This document shows, piece by piece, positions 59,358 to 64,000 of a stretch of DNA of 64,000 nt. The stretch covers positions 1 through 64,000 of the forward strand of contig QFXI01000010.1 of assembly GCA_003402315.1 (NCBI GenBank). Reading direction: 5' to 3'. How positions within the stretch are numbered: position 1 is the stretch's first letter; each line of letters opens with the position of its first letter. This DNA comes from Candidatus Nitrotoga sp. LAW (GTDB taxonomy: Bacteria > Pseudomonadota > Gammaproteobacteria > Burkholderiales > Gallionellaceae). The position numbers were made by a program, and so were the translations under genes. The notes under the pieces were generated by a model. It was not told the DNA's origin, did not search any database, and saw nothing but the letters and a program-made list of their open reading frames with translations.

Positions 59358-60283
59358 GCGTGCCGCGTTTCTCTGTCATTATTCCTGCTTACAATGCAGC
59401 AGGCACTCTGGCGCGTGCACTTGATTCAGTACTCACCCAAACTTGGGCAGCATTTGAAGTTATCGTGATTGATGATGGCTCCATCGATAATACTGCAGCA
59501 GTAGCCGCAAGTTATGGGGAAAAAATTCGTTACCTGCGCCAAAACAACGCCGGGGTGTCTGCTGCACGTAACCATGGCGCACGCATAGCGAGTGGCGACT
59601 GGCTGGCTTTTCTTGATGCCGACGACTGGTATTACCCCGACCGGTTGAGATGGCACGGCGAATGGATTACGCGCGATCCAACATTGGATTTTCTCACTGG
59701 CGATTATGAATATCATGATACTAGTGGCACGCTGCTAGGCTGCTCCATGCAAGGCAAGGCATCTGGTCGCGTCATGCTGACCAAAGCTGCGGGTTGCCGT
59801 GAGATAGTGATGGAAAATGCAGAATTTGAACCTTTCATTGCCGACCATTTTGGCGATACCCATACCTTGAGTTTGCCACGTGCCACTTTTCTGGAGTTGG
59901 GGGGCTATCCACTGGGATTCAAGGTTTGTGAAGACGTACACCTGCTGACCCGCCTGGTAGCGCGCAGCCACCGGGTAGGCGTAGTTTGCGAACCATTGGC
60001 GGTCTATCTCATCCATGCCGCCAGTGCGACCCGTGCTGACCCGGTGCGGGCGCAGTTCGAAAATGTGCGCACCCTACTTGCGCTTGGTAAACTTGCAGGC
60101 AGTCTGCCGCCAGTGGTGCGCCAGGGTTATTTTACCCGGCTGCGCCAAGCGCGGCTGAACTTGGGTTACGCGCTAATAAAATCAGGGCGTCATTTTTCTG
60201 CCGTACGCGCCGTATTACCTTCGTTAATCGAAGCGCCAAGCCTGACCAGCGTGCGTAATTTATTGTCCATCATTAAAGGCTGA
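59345..60283 (+). CDS. Family 2 glycosyltransferase
   Basis: The roughly 312-residue cytoplasmic enzyme has the GT-A fold with FSVIIPAYNAAGTLARALDS at its start, EVIVIDDGSIDNT, and the metal-binding FLDADDWYYPDRL (DxD-type). It would add a sugar from a nucleotide donor to a growing lipid-linked glycan. The start is uncertain: ATGs at 59330 and 59345 both overlap the deacetylase end, and no strong ribosome site marks either. The sugar specificity cannot be told. Confidence 0.9.
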   Translation: MGSLSVPRFSVIIPAYNAAGTLARALDSVLTQTWAAFEVIVIDDGSIDNTAAVAASYGEKIRYLRQNNAGVSAARNHGARIASGDWLAFLDADDWYYPDRLRWHGEWITRDPTLDFLTGDYEYHDTSGTLLGCSMQGKASGRVMLTKAAGCREIVMENAEFEPFIADHFGDTHTLSLPRATFLELGGYPLGFKVCEDVHLLTRLVARSHRVGVVCEPLAVYLIHAASATRADPVRAQFENVRTLLALGKLAGSLPPVVRQGYFTRLRQARLNLGYALIKSGRHFSAVRAVLPSLIEAPSLTSVRNLLSIIKG

Positions 60284-60284
60284 C

Positions 60285-61427
60285 ATGTCGCGTTATCTGG
60301 TACTTACCGAGTTATTTTTACCTACCAAAGGCGGCACTGCCGTCTGGTTTGCTGAGGTGTACCAACGCCTGTCCGGCAAGGAAACCCACATTGTCACCGC
60401 CGACGTACCCGATGCGGCGGCGGTGGATGCGATACATTCCAATACAATACATCGTATCCGCATGCGTCGGGTGACTTGGCTCCGGCCGGAATCGTTGGGC
60501 ATGTACGCTAACCTGCTTATCAAATCCTTATGGTTGGCGCTTACTCACCGCTTCACCGCTATCCATGCCGGCCGCGCCCTGCCGGAAGGCATTACTGCCT
60601 GGCTGGTGGCTCGGTTGACGTTACATCCGGTCGTGATCTACGCCCACGGCGAAGAACTCACCACTTGGGGACGCGGTGGCAAATATAAGGCAATGCGATT
60701 TGCTTTACGGCACGCTGACCAAGTTATTGCGAATAGTGAATTTACCCGCGATACCCTCATCAAAATGGACGTAAAGCCTGCCAACATCACACTCATTTAT
60801 CCTGGCGTAGACGTGACCCGTTTTCGCCCAGGTTTGGAATGTACAGACTTGCGTCAATTAACGGGCGTAACAGATACCGGCAAACTGATCTTGTCGGTAG
60901 GACGGTTGTCACGGCGTAAAGGGTTTGACCAAGTGATTCAAGCACTACCTGCACTAATTCACGCTGGGCTGGATATACAATACGTACTGATTGGAATTGG
61001 CGAAGATTATGATTACTTGTTAAATCTCGCACTTAAACACGGTGTATCTGAACATGTCCATTTATTAGGCCACGTTAGTACTGATGACCTACCGCGTTGG
61101 TACAATGCCTGTGACGTATTCATCATGCCTAACCGTGAAATTAATGGTGACACTGAAGGTTTCGGCATGGTATTTATCGAAGCAGCGGCATGTGGGAAGC
61201 CTGCTATTGCCGGCCAAACTGGCGGCACTGGCGCAGCGGTGGTGGATGGGGTGACGGGTTTCCGAGTGGATGGCACAGATGCCGCTGCAATCGCTACTGC
61301 ATTGCAACGCGTCCTGGAAGATAAACAGTATGCCCAGCAAATTGGGAACCATGCATTAGCAAGAGCGATCAGTCAATTTGACTGGTCTATCGTGGCCGAA
61401 AAAACCCGGCAATTGCAAACGAAATAA
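60285..61427 (+). CDS. Family 4 glycosyltransferase
   Basis: The 380-residue enzyme has the GT-B fold: N-terminal LTELFLPTKGGTAVWFAEVY, the donor-binding SVGRLSRRKGFDQVIQAL, and the E-x7-E motif region EGFGMVFIEAAACGKPAIAG. It likely adds a hexose or similar sugar to a lipid-linked acceptor in the cytoplasm. It starts 1 nt after the GT2 stop, so both are made from one message. It ends the tight plus-strand run that begins at the sulfotransferase. Confidence 0.93.
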   Translation: MSRYLVLTELFLPTKGGTAVWFAEVYQRLSGKETHIVTADVPDAAAVDAIHSNTIHRIRMRRVTWLRPESLGMYANLLIKSLWLALTHRFTAIHAGRALPEGITAWLVARLTLHPVVIYAHGEELTTWGRGGKYKAMRFALRHADQVIANSEFTRDTLIKMDVKPANITLIYPGVDVTRFRPGLECTDLRQLTGVTDTGKLILSVGRLSRRKGFDQVIQALPALIHAGLDIQYVLIGIGEDYDYLLNLALKHGVSEHVHLLGHVSTDDLPRWYNACDVFIMPNREINGDTEGFGMVFIEAAACGKPAIAGQTGGTGAAVVDGVTGFRVDGTDAAAIATALQRVLEDKQYAQQIGNHALARAISQFDWSIVAEKTRQLQTK

Positions 61428-61488
61428 TACCTGGCCATTACTTCACTTTAGGGCACTTCAATCATATTGAATATAAAGGATAGATAAT

Positions 61489-62310
61489 ATGGGACTAACC
61501 AAATTATGGATTACATTGCCATTAACAATACTGGCAGCGTTTGGATTGCTTGGAGTAAACCAGGCATCAGCTGTTGCGGGATATTCCGCGACCACGGCAG
61601 AGTTATCCCTACTTCCGCCTTTTTGCCAAGCTAAATTAGGTTCCAATCCAGCAGACCACCAACTATATTCCGGAAAGATTGGGCCGGATTGGCTGCACAT
61701 CCACCATTACTGCGTTGGACTCAATTTTATCAATCGGTATAAACGGTCTTTTGGTAACAAAGCGGACCAGCAATTCTATTTTCAAAGCGCGATGGGTGAA
61801 TTTGAATATATGTTTGCCCACTCGTCACCCACTTTCTGGATGCGGCCTGAAATGCATGTCCAGAAAGGCAAATTACTTGCTAGCGCTAAACGCACTGTCG
61901 AAGCGGTAAACGAATTTGAGATGGCGCTAAAAGATAATCCAAAATATCTGGAAGCGCATGTTGCACTCAGTGATCTTTATAAAAATACGGGTCAACCATC
62001 AAAATCCATTACGGCATTGGAACAAGCATTGCAGCTTGCGCCAAATAATAAATCCTTGCAAAGGCGATACAATCAGCTGACAGGTAAAGTCTTTACGCCG
62101 CCGTCCCCACCCACGGTCGAGCAGACTGCACCAACCCCTCCTACGCCAATACCTGTTGAGCAAGCCGCTGCGGTAAGCGGGGTTAATTCGACTACTACGC
62201 AACCTGTTCCCGCTTCATCTCCAGTTCCCGCTTCATCACCCGTTGTCGTGCCCGAAAAAATTGGCACGCCTTCCAACCCATACTGCCGCTTTTGTCCGCC
62301 AGAAGAATAA
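61489..62310 (+). CDS. Exported TPR protein with Pro-rich region and CxxC tail
   Basis: The 273-residue product has a signal peptide (about 1-29, ending near ASA-VAGY) and a Cys/His-bearing N-terminal part (PPFCQAKLG, HIHHYCVGLNF). About two TPR units follow (about 115-190, AVNEFEMALKDNPKYLEAHV and SITALEQALQLAPNNKSLQR), then a Pro/Thr/Ala-rich linker with a PASSPV repeat, and a C-terminal end YCRFCPPEE. The TPRs suggest a scaffold for glycan assembly or export; the CxxC could bind metal or form a disulfide. I do not recognise the family. AAAGGA precedes the ATG by 9 nt. Confidence 0.75.
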   Translation: MGLTKLWITLPLTILAAFGLLGVNQASAVAGYSATTAELSLLPPFCQAKLGSNPADHQLYSGKIGPDWLHIHHYCVGLNFINRYKRSFGNKADQQFYFQSAMGEFEYMFAHSSPTFWMRPEMHVQKGKLLASAKRTVEAVNEFEMALKDNPKYLEAHVALSDLYKNTGQPSKSITALEQALQLAPNNKSLQRRYNQLTGKVFTPPSPPTVEQTAPTPPTPIPVEQAAAVSGVNSTTTQPVPASSPVPASSPVVVPEKIGTPSNPYCRFCPPEE

Positions 62311-62347
62311 CAATGTCCCATCTGTGCAGTTGAATCTAAAGGATCAT

Positions 62348-64000
62348 TTAATCCAAGCTCTCTCTAACCTTAGCATTTCTTCCCACCCAAGCCAGTAACT
62401 GTTGTTTCATGGCTTCTGCCAGTTCAGCTTTATCCGCAATGCGGTTGTGCTGGCAGGCTGGATCCGTTTCTAAGTCGAACAATTTATATAGCGCGCCGCC
62501 TACCACAGGTTGGTACACCAGCTTCCAGCGCCCAATACGGATCATTCTGTCCTTGGCCTCAAGCACAATATCACGGTATTGCGGCTTGATTACCAACGCG
62601 CCGCTGGCCTTATCGGGAACTTCCAATAGCTCTAATAGATTGGCGTAACGCAAATGGTCTTCGTGCATACCTGGCAGGTCGGTAATCCAAATACCCGTTT
62701 CGTTGAAGGCGGGCAGCCCTAAATCAATTTTTTCACCATGTACGATAGCCGCCAGGGAGACGCCTTCCATCGTCCCTGGAATGGCGAGCCCGGCCAGTTC
62801 CAGCAAGGTCGGCACGATGTCCACACTGCGCACAATTTGTTGTTGTATACCGCTACTGGGAATAAGTGGGGCACGGATGATGAGCGGAATGCGGGCGGAA
62901 AAATCGCCTACCGCGCTGTTTCCTTGGCCCCAAGTGTCGTGCTCGAAAAATTCCATGCCGTGATCAGAATAGACAACAACAATGGTATTGCTTGCCAAAC
63001 CACACTCATCGAGGTGGCGCAGCATTTTTCCTACTTCATCATCAAATTCGGCCACGCAGCCATCATATAAATCAATGATTTGATCAAGGTCAAATTCCTC
63101 TTTGGGTGCACCCTGCCGGCGGATAATCTCAAATGGGTCAGTCAATCGTGCCATGGCGAACTTGGATTCACCATCGTAGGCTGGATCAGAAAATCGTGCA
63201 TACCACGGCCACTCAGAGGCAAATGGCGGGTGCGTAGTGGAATAAAAAACATTGAGAAAAAACGGCTGGGCACTATCCGCTAAACGTGAAACCAGACGTC
63301 GGGCATATTTACCCATCGGTTCGGTCAACGGCACGCCTCCAAGATAATATATTTCTGGCAGCAGCAGCCGTCCCAACAAATTGTGCGTGAACAGTGACAC
63401 AAAAAGGCGTAAATCCTTAGGCCCTTGCCGAATCAAATATTTTAGATTCCACTGGTCTTCTGGCAGGTCGGTGTAATCAAAACCGAAGGAGAATTTGCCC
63501 ATATCACCGCCGCACCAATCCGAGATCGCAGCGGTACGGTAGCCCTGTGCCTTGAGCAGATGGGGCAGTGCATCAACTTTCAGTCGGGTAACATCGTCCG
63601 CGTTAAAATTATCGCGAATGCCGTGGGTGTGCGGCCAAGTGCCTGTCATCAGCGAAATCAAGCTGGGAGCGGTGCGGGCGCAGGGCACATAACAATTGGC
63701 AAACAACACCCCCTGCCCGGCCAACTGATCAATATTGGGCGTGAGAGCGCGTCTATATCCCAACATACCCAAGCGATCCGCACGCAAGGTGTCTGATCCG
63801 ATCATTAAAATATTAGGTGGCGCATTGTCTACACGCTGGGGTATTCGGCGGATTGGCCGTGCCTCAGGCAACCAAGCCGCCCAAGTAACTGTACCAGTAA
63901 AAAATAATACAGCAGCCCACAACGCAATGAGATCGGTTATTTGATTTTGCTTGGCCAATTGCCACGATGCGGCGACCAGCAACAATAGAGTGGCAAAAAC
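62348..64000 (-). CDS. Sulfatase-fold membrane hydrolase/transferase (5' end outside window)
   Basis: The frame is open to the right window edge, so the N-terminus is missing. What is visible has membrane segments at the start (a span near LIALWAAVLFFTGTVTWAAW) and an alkaline-phosphatase-superfamily domain: MIGSDTLRADRLGMLGYRR, TPNIDQLAGQGVLFANCY, TAPSLISLMTGTWPHTHG and VVYSDHGMEFFEHDTWGQGN. At the nucleophile site (usually C-x-P-x-R, for formylglycine) there is T-A-P-S-L, so a formylglycine-type sulfatase is unlikely. A Thr-based phospho- or sulfo-transferase or hydrolase is more likely. It converges with the TPR gene. Confidence 0.82.
   Translation of the reverse strand, partial: VFATLLLLVAASWQLAKQNQITDLIALWAAVLFFTGTVTWAAWLPEARPIRRIPQRVDNAPPNILMIGSDTLRADRLGMLGYRRALTPNIDQLAGQGVLFANCYVPCARTAPSLISLMTGTWPHTHGIRDNFNADDVTRLKVDALPHLLKAQGYRTAAISDWCGGDMGKFSFGFDYTDLPEDQWNLKYLIRQGPKDLRLFVSLFTHNLLGRLLLPEIYYLGGVPLTEPMGKYARRLVSRLADSAQPFFLNVFYSTTHPPFASEWPWYARFSDPAYDGESKFAMARLTDPFEIIRRQGAPKEEFDLDQIIDLYDGCVAEFDDEVGKMLRHLDECGLASNTIVVVYSDHGMEFFEHDTWGQGNSAVGDFSARIPLIIRAPLIPSSGIQQQIVRSVDIVPTLLELAGLAIPGTMEGVSLAAIVHGEKIDLGLPAFNETGIWITDLPGMHEDHLRYANLLELLEVPDKASGALVIKPQYRDIVLEAKDRMIRIGRWKLVYQPVVGGALYKLFDLETDPACQHNRIADKAELAEAMKQQLLAWVGRNAKVRESLD

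Overview
The window looks like a chromosomal segment of a betaproteobacterium, probably of the order Nitrosomonadales and plausibly a Gallionellaceae member. This is inferred from gene order (tRNA-Leu-tig-clpP-clpX-lon-tRNA-Val/Asp-ppiD, and sdhCDAB-sdhE-gltA-sucAB-lpd), from the ferric-iron uptake genes beside fur, and from base composition that looks just below 50% G+C. No search was run, so the taxonomic call is tentative.

Bases 1-8.6 kb hold a proteostasis block on the minus strand: tig, clpP, clpX and lon (with a very good heat-shock sigma-32 promoter), tRNA-Val and tRNA-Asp, and ppiD. The place where hupB normally sits, between lon and tRNA-Val, holds only a short decayed 3' fragment that resembles an HU C-terminus. 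Bases 9-21.2 kb hold an almost complete TCA-cycle cluster, transcribed right to left: sdhC, sdhD, sdhA, sdhB, sdhE, gltA, sucA, sucB, lpd. A foreign gene of the DUF262 (GmrS-like restriction) type has landed between sdhA and sdhB. It left a decayed second copy of the end of sdhA on its far side, and its own C-terminal DUF1524 nuclease part is frameshifted.

Bases 21.7-31 kb carry a lytic transglycosylase and a pseudopilin gene broken (or recoded) by an in-frame TGA at a conserved Trp. They also carry a large GGDEF/EAL protein, fur, and a Fur-boxed fbpABC iron transporter with a terminator-like hairpin at the very start of fbpB. Bases 31-46 kb are mostly housekeeping genes: rppH, proS, a tethered cytochrome c, a TerC-like DUF475 protein, dut, coaBC, radC, a lemA/TPM-domain trio, a DUF4399 protein and nadB. 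A tandem pair of secreted PEGA + FGE-sulfatase-fold proteins also lies here.

Bases 46-64 kb form a cell-surface glycan region. It starts with a HAD-UbiA fusion, an SMR-type small transporter and a GT-C glycosyltransferase, which together look like a lipid-linked pentose module. Two separate SGNH + MBOAT O-acyltransferase pairs, an asparagine-synthase-like amidotransferase, a sulfotransferase, a polysaccharide deacetylase-like protein, GT2 and GT4 glycosyltransferases, a TPR protein with a CxxC tail, and a sulfatase-fold enzyme cut by the window edge follow. Together they suggest synthesis and decoration (acylation, sulfation, amidation, deacetylation) of an exported polysaccharide.

The most noteworthy items are the DUF262 insertion that duplicated the end of sdhA, the TGA-interrupted pseudopilin next to a c-di-GMP enzyme, the hairpin inside fbpB, and the putative lipid-phosphopentose module.
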